Assembly: GCF_014844095.1 (NCBI RefSeq)
Contig: NZ_CP062163.1
Span: 3,195,501 to 3,259,500 of the forward strand
Source of the DNA: Brevibacillus sp. JNUCC-41
GTDB taxonomy: Bacteria; Bacillota; Bacilli; Bacillales; DSM-1321
Direction of reading: 5' to 3'
Length of the DNA stretch: 64,000 bases
The position numbers and the translations under genes are program-made. Below the pieces are notes generated by a model. That model searched no databases. It had not been told where the DNA came from and saw only the letters and a program-made list of their open reading frames with translations. This document shows, one piece after another, positions 36,247-43,450 of this stretch; positions within the stretch are counted from its first letter, which is position 1; the number at the start of each line of letters is the position of its first letter.

Positions 36247-36289
36247 AGAACGTGCATTCCGCCCTGCGGAGTGCACGTTCTAATAATTT
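36247..36289 (+). terminator. Terminator of cphBA
   Basis: A 15-bp stem with two mismatched positions (AGAACGTGCATTCCG / CGGAGTGCACGTTCT); the T run is weak. Confidence 0.75.
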
Positions 36290-36313
36290 CCTTCACCATA
36301 TAGTAGAATAAGA

Positions 36314-36493
36314 ATGGCTGCTAGTCTCAGCTTGGTACGTATAGGTACTAAAAGCATTCATAGTTTAAAACAAGAGATCTCAAAAAGTAAGAATGAAGAA
36401 GTACGTTTTTGGGCTAGTTGGGCTTTAGCCATGATTGATTCGAGTGAAATCGATAAAGATTCAATAGCAATCCTAGTCAAGTTCATTAATTAA
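36314..36493 (+). pseudogene. HEAT-repeat protein fragment (plus strand)
   Basis: A 59-codon frame (MAASLSLVRIGTKSIHSLKQ...) reads like one HEAT repeat: TKSIHSLKQEI, NEEVRFWASWALAMID. It has no ribosome binding site and is far too short for a HEAT protein. It meets another HEAT fragment tail to tail at 36473. Confidence 0.45.
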
Positions 36494-36730
36494 CTCAGGA
36501 ACTGCTATAGAGGCTTTTTCTCCTTTTTCTCCTAAAACAACAATTGCCATCGTTTTTAAATCACTGTTTTCATTATTTCTGAGCATTTCTCTTAAGATTG
36601 GAGCTTGTTCTCCCATGGAGCCAATTGTTTGTAAACCTTTTAATGAATCGTGTTGATTAGTACTTATTAAAAGTTGATTTATTTCTGAAGTAATTAGTTC
36701 CTTATTATTATCCCAATTAGATTCTCCTTT
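36473..36730 (-). pseudogene. HEAT-repeat protein fragment (minus strand), start missing
   Basis: An 85-residue open frame contains helical repeats (HDSLKGLQTIGSMGEQAP, NSDLKTMAIVVLGEKGEKAS, IAVPELINELD), as in PBS-lyase HEAT proteins. AAAGGAG lies upstream, but the codon that should follow opens a different frame that stops at once. No in-frame start exists before an internal Met, so a frameshift or 5' loss is likely. Confidence 0.5.
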
Positions 36731-36961
36731 CTAAACTTATATGAAATAATTCGATAAAACTAATACAAAACTTTTAATAGTTGAAATTAGGTAAATAAAT
36801 CGGATACAATCATTTAAATTTCTTTTTTTCATTCATATGTGCAGGCGTCAAATAATCCTTCTTTCTAGTTTAGATCTAAGAGAATGAGACTACTGATATT
36901 GTTATAAAACTCATTAGGTTATAAATGAATGAAGTTGTTATTCACCCAGTAGGACTGTGTG

Positions 36962-37139
36962 ATGCTGAGAATAGTATTTAAAAGAGCAGAGCACTTTGAA
37001 AAGGAATTGGATCAGTATATTTATTACTATAACCACAAACGTATGTAGGGAAAATTAAAAGACCTGAGTCCGATAGAAGATCGAACTCAGGTCTTAGAAG
37101 TTACTTAAACTATATGTCTAACTTTATTGGGTCAGATCA
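36962..37139 (+). mobile_element. Decayed 3' end of an IS3-family insertion sequence
   Basis: The frame from 36962 encodes the C-terminus of an IS3/IS150-type OrfB: FKRAEHFEKELDQYIYYYN, then HKRM, an in-frame stop, GKLKDLSPIEDRTQVL. A hairpin (AAGACCTGAGT / ACTCAGGTCTT) follows. The terminal TGTCTAACTTTATTGGGTCA... (37115-37139) resembles IS3-family right ends. No left end or upstream transposase remains in the window. Confidence 0.75.
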
Positions 37140-37171
37140 GTTTGTCTACAGTCTGAGCTAATCCAAGTGGA

Positions 37172-37957
37172 TTAGCTTTTTTTGATAACCGTTTCATTTG
37201 CAGCCGGGACAGCGGCATGGTCTTTTTTATATATTCGCTGAAGCACGATTGACTGAACAATCATGAATATACCTCCGATCGACCAATACAGCGGCAATGC
37301 AGCAGGAGCAGAGAAAGAAATGAATAAAATCATTGCTGGTGAGAGCAGGCTCATCAGCTTCATTTGTTTCTGCTGTTCTTCCGGCATTTGTCTCATGGAA
37401 ATGACCGATTGGAAGTAATAAATGACACCAGCAATAATCGCCATGGCAATATTCGGCTGGCCAAGACTGTACCAAAGGAAATTATGGGTCGCAATTTCAT
37501 GGGAACCTTGAATGGCATAATAAAAGCCCATTAGAATCGGCATTTGAATCAAGAGCGGCAGGCATCCCATGTTTAAAGGATTGACTCCATGCTTTTGGTA
37601 AAGCTGCATCATTTCCTGTTGAAGGGCCTTTTGTTTAGCTGGATCTTTCGTCTCTTTGATTTTCTGCTGGATTGCTGTCATTTCCGGTTTCAGCCCATTC
37701 ATCTTCGTTTTCATGCTAAGCTGTGTTTTATATTGCTTGGCAGTCAGTGGAAGCAAGACAAGGCGAATCAAAAATGTCATCATGATGATGCTTAAACCGT
37801 AGTTGCCATTAAACAAATGAGCATTAAATTCTAGCATTTTTGTCATCGGGTTAACCAATGCAGTATGAAATGGCCCGCTCGTTGCTGCTGAGCAACCTGT
37901 CAAAAGGGTGGTTGCCAAAAATAGGACGGCAATTAAAAGCATGTTTTTCTTATTCAA
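37172..37957 (-). CDS. yidC2: Membrane protein insertase YidC2 (OxaA family)
   Basis: A 261-residue Sec-linked insertase. A lipoprotein signal (LLTGC, Cys about 22) precedes five helices, the hydrophilic-groove Arg in SIIMMTFLIRLVLLPLT, and the cytoplasmic hairpin rich in Lys/Gln/Glu. It starts at TTG 37957, eight bases from GAGGAGG. That binding site is buried in a hairpin with the end of mifM, so YidC2 synthesis should depend on MifM arrest. The stop codon lies inside a hairpin (37151-37172) whose T run faces the plus strand. Confidence 0.92.
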   Translation of the reverse strand: MNKKNMLLIAVLFLATTLLTGCSAATSGPFHTALVNPMTKMLEFNAHLFNGNYGLSIIMMTFLIRLVLLPLTAKQYKTQLSMKTKMNGLKPEMTAIQQKIKETKDPAKQKALQQEMMQLYQKHGVNPLNMGCLPLLIQMPILMGFYYAIQGSHEIATHNFLWYSLGQPNIAMAIIAGVIYYFQSVISMRQMPEEQQKQMKLMSLLSPAMILFISFSAPAALPLYWSIGGIFMIVQSIVLQRIYKKDHAAVPAANETVIKKS

Positions 37958-37965
37958 TATAATTT

Positions 37966-38004
37966 CCTCCTCGAATTGTTATTGTTTAAACAACGAGAAG
38001 GAGG
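37966..38004 (-). promoter_or_regulatory. Hairpin hiding the yidC2 ribosome binding site
   Basis: On the minus strand CTCC-TT-CTCG-TTGTT (within the last codons of mifM) pairs with AACAA-TT-CGAG-GAGG, the yidC2 Shine-Dalgarno. The loop contains the mifM stop codon. A ribosome stalled before the end of mifM would hold the 5' arm open and free the site. Confidence 0.8.
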
Positions 38005-38273
38005 CTTGGCTCATCGGAATCATCTGGTGAATCCTTGTGCCGGATAAATGTGAAAAAGCGCTGTGCACCGCGCCAGTCAAAAATGTTGCCTTTCTGAACT
38101 GGGGATTTACTTTTATCTGTATGGACGGAAGCTTGATATTTGTCGTTCAAGAGTGATTGCTTTTTATTTAAGAAGTAAAACGCAGCCAGTGGAAAGACAA
38201 AGGTAAATAAGTAACCTGCCCATACCGCATGGCGAACGGTCTGATAATCGAATTCTAATAATAATTCCCACAT
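37986..38273 (-). CDS. mifM: MifM-like arrest peptide sensing membrane insertion
   Basis: A 95-residue protein, the size of B. subtilis MifM, lying 28 bases before yidC2 as MifM does. VRHAVWAGYLFTFVFPLA gives one N-terminal membrane helix. The C-terminal segment QRFFTFIRHKDSPDDSDEPS resembles the MifM arrest region, with an Arg-aromatic-Ile block followed by acidic residues. Low YidC activity prolongs stalling and opens the hairpin so YidC2 is made. The critical Met of the B. subtilis arrest motif is not evident. Confidence 0.8.
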   Translation of the reverse strand: MWELLLEFDYQTVRHAVWAGYLFTFVFPLAAFYFLNKKQSLLNDKYQASVHTDKSKSPVQKGNIFDWRGAQRFFTFIRHKDSPDDSDEPSLLLVV

Positions 38274-38318
38274 AGGAATCCCTCGTTTTTTCTAAGATAA
38301 GAAAATTTAGTTTGGTTG

Positions 38319-38397
38319 GTCCCAAAAACGATTTCGGGACTGGAATAAGTTTAAATCATTAAGAACACTATATCAAATTCTAGTACAAGAATGCCAA
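38319..38397 (-). promoter_or_regulatory. Promoter and leader hairpin of mifM-yidC2
   Basis: An extended -10 (TGATATAGT on the minus strand, TATAGT at 38367-38372) has TTGGCA 19 bases upstream. The leader contains a 9-bp hairpin (GTCCCGAAA / TTTTGGGAC, 38319-38340). Confidence 0.45.
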
Positions 38398-38442
38398 AAA
38401 ATATAGGGATTTTTTCAAAAAATAAACAGGGAATATTTTCTG

Positions 38443-38937
38443 GTGCATCAATTTATGATTAAAGGTCATATAGAACCTGGATTTGAGAGAGAAGATTTCA
38501 CACATGGTCATTCGTCCACACGGATAAAAGGAGGCTCAATTCATTCGAAAAACAGAACCACCATAACGGTACTGAAAATAATTTATATCAAAATGCACAT
38601 CCCCGAAGCATGGATAATCCATTAAGAAATCAAATAATGGAAGAAAGGATTCTACCTGGCCCGCCTGGTCCGTCCTACAAAGGAGGCCCGCTCATATAGC
38701 TCCGCCTTTATTTATTCCACAACTTCACGATGGAATGTATAAGGCAATTGACGCTGGTTCAATGAATGGGCGCTTTTACCAACATACTTATGTATGGCTT
38801 AAGATTGTCCGCTCATTTTGTTTTTCCCCCAACTTGTCGGTTAAATTCCGTGGCAGGTTATCGATGGTGACGGGGCGACAGCGATGGCCTATTATGGTAC
38901 GGGTGGGCATGAGATACAATCATTTCAATGTTATTAA
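38443..38937 (+). pseudogene. Frameshifted remnant of a Pro-rich small protein gene
   Basis: Pieces of one protein appear in different frames: NPLRNQIMEERILPGPPGP, then MYKAIDAGSMNGRFYQHTYV and WLK, then NSVAGYRW and a final YYG...IQSFQCY before a stop. This order resembles Bacillus proteins that pair a Pro-rich N-terminus with a C-terminal AIDPG...YVW...VG..S..GYRW domain of unknown function. At least three frame changes or stops make it nonfunctional. A further frame at about 39035-39150 (ETLTGLEEFAIPLPNSWLV...) ends in a stop and may be another remnant. Confidence 0.5.
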
Positions 38938-38961
38938 AAAAAAAATCCGCATTTGCGGATT
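38935..38961 (-). terminator. Intrinsic terminator, minus strand
   Basis: AATCCGCA / TGCGGATT hairpin followed on the minus strand by ten T residues. It is the first good terminator downstream of the glycerophosphodiesterase gene. Confidence 0.75.
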
Positions 38962-39166
38962 GTTCAGTCGACAAAGGGGGAGTTTGAAATGGTCTTACCC
39001 CGAACCATGATTATAAAAGAAGACTTGAAATGAAACCCTGACTGGATTGGAGGAATTTGCAATACCCCTACCGAATAGCTGGCTAGTCAAGATCCCGCTA
39101 GATGTTGAAAGGGGAGGAGTTCTTAAATCAACTGGAACGTTTATATAGAAAAACACTTTCAAAGTT

Positions 39167-39988
39167 TCAATCCAAGAAATAATCAGGAAAATCAGAAATG
39201 ATGCCATCTACCTGCATCTTTTTGAACATGCGCATTTGTTTTTTATTGTTGACGGTCCATGTATATACTTTCATACCATGCTTTTGGATTCGCATTTGCA
39301 GCTTCGTACTTAAAATCGTTTGCTTTGGATTCAAAAATGATGCAAATTCGGCAATCTCTTTTAATTTTTCGTCATTAATTCGCCGTTTAATCAAAACGCC
39401 CACTTGTATGTCCGGCATTAATTGATGAAACCTTTTCATGGATTCCATATCGAACGAATGTACCATTATCCTATTTTTACTTGTTGAATATTCTCGGAAT
39501 TTCTCTAATACTTCTGCAAGTTTCTGTTCAATGCCAGGATAAGCAGATGGATGTTTTATTTCGATTAAGATTCCAACTTCTGACCCGAAATTCTCCAATA
39601 CCTCACTCAGTAAAGGAATCCTCTCATTCTTATAGCGAGAATGATACCAGCTTCCTGCATCCAATTCCTTTAATTCGGCTGCCGTGTAATTACGGAGGCT
39701 CCCTTTGCCGTTTGTGGTTCGATCCAGTGTGGGATCATGATGAACCACAAGTACATCATCTTTACTAAGATGGATATCCACTTCCAGGAAATCAGCTCCC
39801 AATTCAATTGCTTTAATATAAGATGCCATTGTATTCTCGGGGCAATATCCAGATGCACCGCGATGTCCAATTTTAAGGGGGGAATGCTGCATTATGAAGC
39901 TTTCAGGGAAATCGTTCTTTGATCTTTTAGCGTAGATAGCGAACAGTACAAGTATGGTTAACAAGATAATAAGAATAAATGCAATCAT
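39167..39988 (-). CDS. Membrane-anchored glycerophosphodiester phosphodiesterase
   Basis: A 273-residue GDPD-family enzyme with an N-terminal helix (1-19). IGHRGASGYCPENT carries the first catalytic His, EVDIHLSKDDVLVVHHDP the metal-binding Glu/Asp and second His, and VYTWTVNN and GIISDFPDY close the barrel. It cleaves glycerophosphodiesters to glycerol-3-phosphate, perhaps from teichoic acids or lipids. AGGAGTG precedes the ATG. Confidence 0.88.
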   Translation of the reverse strand: MIAFILIILLTILVLFAIYAKRSKNDFPESFIMQHSPLKIGHRGASGYCPENTMASYIKAIELGADFLEVDIHLSKDDVLVVHHDPTLDRTTNGKGSLRNYTAAELKELDAGSWYHSRYKNERIPLLSEVLENFGSEVGILIEIKHPSAYPGIEQKLAEVLEKFREYSTSKNRIMVHSFDMESMKRFHQLMPDIQVGVLIKRRINDEKLKEIAEFASFLNPKQTILSTKLQMRIQKHGMKVYTWTVNNKKQMRMFKKMQVDGIISDFPDYFLD

Positions 39989-40203
39989 CTTTTACACTCC
40001 TATTAGGCACATTATTTTAAATATCCTTTACCCAAACTTAAAGAATATAAAGAAGAAGTCAGCAGCTCAGTCTCATTTCATAATTTTACATGTTAGGCAG
40101 GAAAAAATCATGTTTTACACAATGTTATAATCCAGACTTAAAGGATTTATTGGAAAGGTATGGAATACATATAATTTAAGCATCTATAAAGGAGGGAAAG
40201 CGG

Positions 40204-41520
40204 ATGGAATTGCAGGTGAAACCGAAGTCTAAAAAATGGAAGGGGAATTTTGGTTTGTATTTTTCCCTGCCCATTCTCTCTTGGGCGTTTTACGATTTTG
40301 CCAATACGATTTTTTCTTCTAATATCAATACGATTTTCTTTCCATTCTTCCTCCAGGAACAGATTGGGGAAAATGCCGTTCTTGATCAGATTGCAAGTAC
40401 CTTCATCTCCTACGCTAATGCGATTGCCAGTTTGTTTCTTGTTTTATTTTCCCCGCTGTTCGGAGTCATGATCGATCGAACGGGAAAAATGAAAAAATAC
40501 ATTATAATTTTTACACTCATTTCTGTTGTATGTACATTTTTAATGGGAGTATTTGGAGGGGCTCCGTTCGAAGGAAAGCTTCTGGGCATTCCAATTTCTT
40601 TAGCAATCGTCATTCTTTTATTTGTGATAGCAAAGTTTTTCTATCATTCGAGTCTTGTTTTCTATGATACGATGATGAGTGATTTAGGCACGAAACAGCA
40701 ATTGCCGCTTATATCAGGATTTGGAGTGGCGGTAGGCTATCTTGGAACGTTAGTGGGACTGTCGATCTATCCATTCATTAGTAAGGGGAGTTCACATGAA
40801 GCCTTTATTCCGACGGCCATTTTATTTCTGGTTTTTTCCCTTCCTTTATTCTTTTTTTTAAAAGAGACTCCAAAACAACAAAAAGCGAAACAACCTTTTT
40901 TATCAGGTTATAAGGAAATTAAATCAACATTTAAAGAGATGCAATCCTATCGATCGGTTTTTACATTCATGATTGCTTATTTCTTTTTAAACGATGCAAT
41001 TGCAACCACTATCGGCATGATGGCCGTATATGCCAAGACTGTTGTTGGATTTTCCTCAAGCGGATTCATTTTGCTTTACTTGGTATCGACAGTTTCGAGT
41101 ATTGCCGGATCGTTTCTGTTTGGATATATTACGCAGTCGAAGGGTCCGCGACTAGCTGTGACATATGTGGGAGTTCTGCTCTTGGTCGCATTATTTATTG
41201 CAGTCTTCGCACAAACGGCTCTTTGGTTCTGGATTGCAGGGAGTATGTTCGGCATTTCACTAGGTTCGATGTGGGTGACATCACGGACATATATCGTTGA
41301 ATTGACCCCGGTAGGGAAAAGGGGGCAATTTTTTGGACTATTTGCATTTTCCGGAAAAGTTTCTTCCATAATCGGTCCGCTTTTATATGGGACGATAACG
41401 TTGGTATTCCATGACCTCGGTACATTGGCGAGCCGGATGGCATTAGGGTCACTGATCATCATGACAGTAATAGGCCTGGGCTTTCTTTTGAAGCTGAAGG
41501 GATTGGAAGAAGTGAAATAG
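40204..41520 (+). CDS. MFS transporter, UMF1/Atg22-like
   Basis: A 438-residue protein with 12 hydrophobic helices. LSWAFYDFANTIFSSNINT near the N-terminus is the mark of the UMF1 (Atg22-like) group, and TPVGKRGQFFGLFAFSGKVS occurs near helix 11. The substrate is unknown; relatives are linked to efflux or amino acid export. AAAGGAGGG precedes the ATG. Confidence 0.82.
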   Translation: MELQVKPKSKKWKGNFGLYFSLPILSWAFYDFANTIFSSNINTIFFPFFLQEQIGENAVLDQIASTFISYANAIASLFLVLFSPLFGVMIDRTGKMKKYIIIFTLISVVCTFLMGVFGGAPFEGKLLGIPISLAIVILLFVIAKFFYHSSLVFYDTMMSDLGTKQQLPLISGFGVAVGYLGTLVGLSIYPFISKGSSHEAFIPTAILFLVFSLPLFFFLKETPKQQKAKQPFLSGYKEIKSTFKEMQSYRSVFTFMIAYFFLNDAIATTIGMMAVYAKTVVGFSSSGFILLYLVSTVSSIAGSFLFGYITQSKGPRLAVTYVGVLLLVALFIAVFAQTALWFWIAGSMFGISLGSMWVTSRTYIVELTPVGKRGQFFGLFAFSGKVSSIIGPLLYGTITLVFHDLGTLASRMALGSLIIMTVIGLGFLLKLKGLEEVK

Positions 41521-41524
41521 TAAA

Positions 41525-41564
41525 AAGGGAATGGAGCCGGCCTTAATGCCGTATCCATTCCCTT
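41525..41564. terminator. Bidirectional terminator
   Basis: An 11-bp stem (AAGGGAATGGA / TCCATTCCCTT) with a long loop lies between the convergent MFS and ohr genes. Confidence 0.75.
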
Positions 41565-41572
41565 GCATATTT

Positions 41573-41989
41573 TTATACTAAAATCAAGGTGACATCGACG
41601 TTCCCGCGAGTTGCTTTTGAATATGGGCAGGTCATGTGAGCTTTTTTGGCAAAGTCTTCGGCTTCTTCCCTGCTTAGGTCCGGGATCGAAACATCCAACC
41701 TTACAGCCAATTTAAAACCACCGTCTTCCTCATCTTTACCGATCGTAACATTTGCCGTAACGGAAGTATCGACTTTTTTCTTTTCTTTTTGCAGAACAAG
41801 ATTCAAGGCACTGTCAAAACATGCGGCATAACCGGCTGCAAATAGCTGTTCAGGATTTGTAGCACGCTCACCGGAACCACCTAATTCCTTCGGTGACCTC
41901 ACATCGAAATCCAGAATCCCGTCCTCTGATTTTACATGTCCCTCACGACCACCGTGTACGGTAACTGTAGCTGTATATAATGGTTTCAA
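41573..41989 (-). CDS. ohr: Organic hydroperoxide resistance protein (Ohr/OsmC family)
   Basis: A 138-residue thiol peroxidase that reduces organic hydroperoxides. The reactive Cys pair is in YAACFDSALN (about 55) and TCPYSKATRGN (about 120). I start at TTG 41989, nine bases after AAAGGAG, giving MKPLYTATVTVHGGREG; the longer start at 41998 abuts that site. No OhrR regulator lies beside it. It diverges from the GntR operon. Confidence 0.87.
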   Translation of the reverse strand: MKPLYTATVTVHGGREGHVKSEDGILDFDVRSPKELGGSGERATNPEQLFAAGYAACFDSALNLVLQKEKKKVDTSVTANVTIGKDEEDGGFKLAVRLDVSIPDLSREEAEDFAKKAHMTCPYSKATRGNVDVTLILV

Positions 41990-42115
41990 TGAAAACAACT
42001 CCTTTGTTCATTCTTATTATCTTTAGTTCCCTAATGTAAGTCGTGTTAAACAAAATGAAAGCAAATGTATGGATAGTATTGTTTGAAATCGGTTTTAAAA
42101 TGGAAGATATTGTTT

Positions 42116-42146
42116 TATAATGTACTGTATTAGGAGATGTAATACA
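42116..42146 (+). promoter_or_regulatory. Promoter -10 and inverted-repeat operator of the GntR-ABC operon
   Basis: TATAAT (42116-42121) is followed by the perfect inverted repeat TGTATTA-N7-TAATACA (42126-42146), which covers the likely start point. No good -35 is visible at 16-18 bases. The position suits autorepression by the adjacent GntR-type regulator. Confidence 0.6.
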
Positions 42147-42170
42147 CCCATTTGCCAGGAGGGGTTGATG

Positions 42171-42554
42171 ATGTTTGAGTTGGATGTCCAAAGTGGAAAG
42201 CCGATATATGAGCAATTGATGGATAAGTTTAAGGAACTAATGATCAATGAAGTTTTACAGGAACATAATCAGCTTCCATCCATACGAATATTGGCTCAGG
42301 AATTGACCATCAATCCAAATACGATCCAGAAAGCGTACAAGCAGCTTGAATCTGATGGGTTTATATATACATTGCCAGGCAAAGGGAATTTCGTGGCACC
42401 TCCTAAATATTTGAAAAACTCATTAAAAGAAGAAAAGATCAGAAACGAGCTCTCAAAGGTACTCGCTGAAGCTCTGTATATCGGAATCGATAAACATGAA
42501 ATTTATAGATTAATAAAGGAAATCAGCCCATTGGCAAAGGGGGGAGAATCATGA
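42171..42554 (+). CDS. GntR-family regulator, YtrA subfamily
   Basis: A short regulator (127 residues from ATG 42171, or one more from ATG 42168; AGGAGGGG upstream). It has a winged helix (GKPIYEQLMDKFKELMINEV, LPSIRILAQELTINPNTIQK, GKGNFVAPP) and only a short helical tail, as in YtrA. Such regulators control neighbouring ABC transporter genes. The stop overlaps the next start (ATGA). Confidence 0.87.
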   Translation: MFELDVQSGKPIYEQLMDKFKELMINEVLQEHNQLPSIRILAQELTINPNTIQKAYKQLESDGFIYTLPGKGNFVAPPKYLKNSLKEEKIRNELSKVLAEALYIGIDKHEIYRLIKEISPLAKGGES

Positions 42555-43450
42555 TTGAATTAAAACAGGTGAGTAAATTATATGAAGGAAAAGAAGCGAT
42601 CAAAAACGTCACCTTAGTCATACAAAAAGGCTCCATATTCGGGTTATTAGGTTCAAATGGGGCGGGGAAAACGACTTTATTAAAAATGCTTTCAGGCAAT
42701 CTGATACAGGACGCAGGTGAAGTTCTTATTGATCGATCATATGTGTTTGAAAACCGTGTAGTGAAAAATCGTTGTTTCTTCCTTCCTGATACACCTTATT
42801 TTCTGGCTAATTATACGATCATGCAAATGGCAGGTTTTTATAGTCATATTTATAGTGAGTGGAATCAAGAACGTTTCTATCAATTACAGGAAATATTCCA
42901 GATCCCCATCCAATCTAAAATACATAAACTATCGAAGGGGATGCAGAGACAGGTTGCTTTTTGGCTCGCACTCTCGACGATGCCGGAAGTTCTCATCCTG
43001 GATGAACCGTTTGATGGATTAGATCCGGTCATGCGTAAAAATGTGAGACAGTTGTTGATTCAGGATGTCTCGGAAAGGGATATGACGATTTTACTATCGT
43101 CCCATAATCTTCGGGAAATTGAAGATTTAGCCGATCATGTAGGGATTTTACACAAGGGTGAGCTTGTTATCGAGAAGGATTTGGATGACTTAAAAGCCGA
43201 TGTACATAAAGTGCAAATTGCCTTCAAACATAAAATTCCCCACGGATTATATCGCGGAATTCAAATTCTTAACAAGGAAAGACGCGGCAGCGTGATCGTT
43301 TGCATCGTTAAAGGTAAAGAATCCATGATTAAATCGCACTTTAATCAGTTTCAGCCAGAAATATTAGATATTCTCCCACTTACTCTGGAGGAGATATTCA
43401 TTTATGAAATGGGGGATATCGGTTATGTCATCCAGAATAACCTGGTTTAA
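42551..43450 (+). CDS. ABC transporter ATP-binding protein (YtrB-like)
   Basis: A 299-residue ATPase with Walker A GSNGAGKTT (about 35), a variant signature LSKGMQRQ (about 129), Walker B VLILDEPFDGLD (about 150) and H-loop SSHNLREIE. It is coupled to the GntR gene and overlaps the permease gene. With that neighbour it should form an exporter-type complex, possibly for envelope-active compounds as with Ytr in B. subtilis. Confidence 0.88.
   Translation: MIELKQVSKLYEGKEAIKNVTLVIQKGSIFGLLGSNGAGKTTLLKMLSGNLIQDAGEVLIDRSYVFENRVVKNRCFFLPDTPYFLANYTIMQMAGFYSHIYSEWNQERFYQLQEIFQIPIQSKIHKLSKGMQRQVAFWLALSTMPEVLILDEPFDGLDPVMRKNVRQLLIQDVSERDMTILLSSHNLREIEDLADHVGILHKGELVIEKDLDDLKADVHKVQIAFKHKIPHGLYRGIQILNKERRGSVIVCIVKGKESMIKSHFNQFQPEILDILPLTLEEIFIYEMGDIGYVIQNNLV

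Noticed and set aside
37151-37180. Hairpin AGCTAATCC/GGATTAGCT taken as the yidC2 terminator
   Set aside because: The T run is on the plus strand and the yidC2 stop codon lies within the stem, so it is not a normal terminator for yidC2; it may end transcripts from the IS side.
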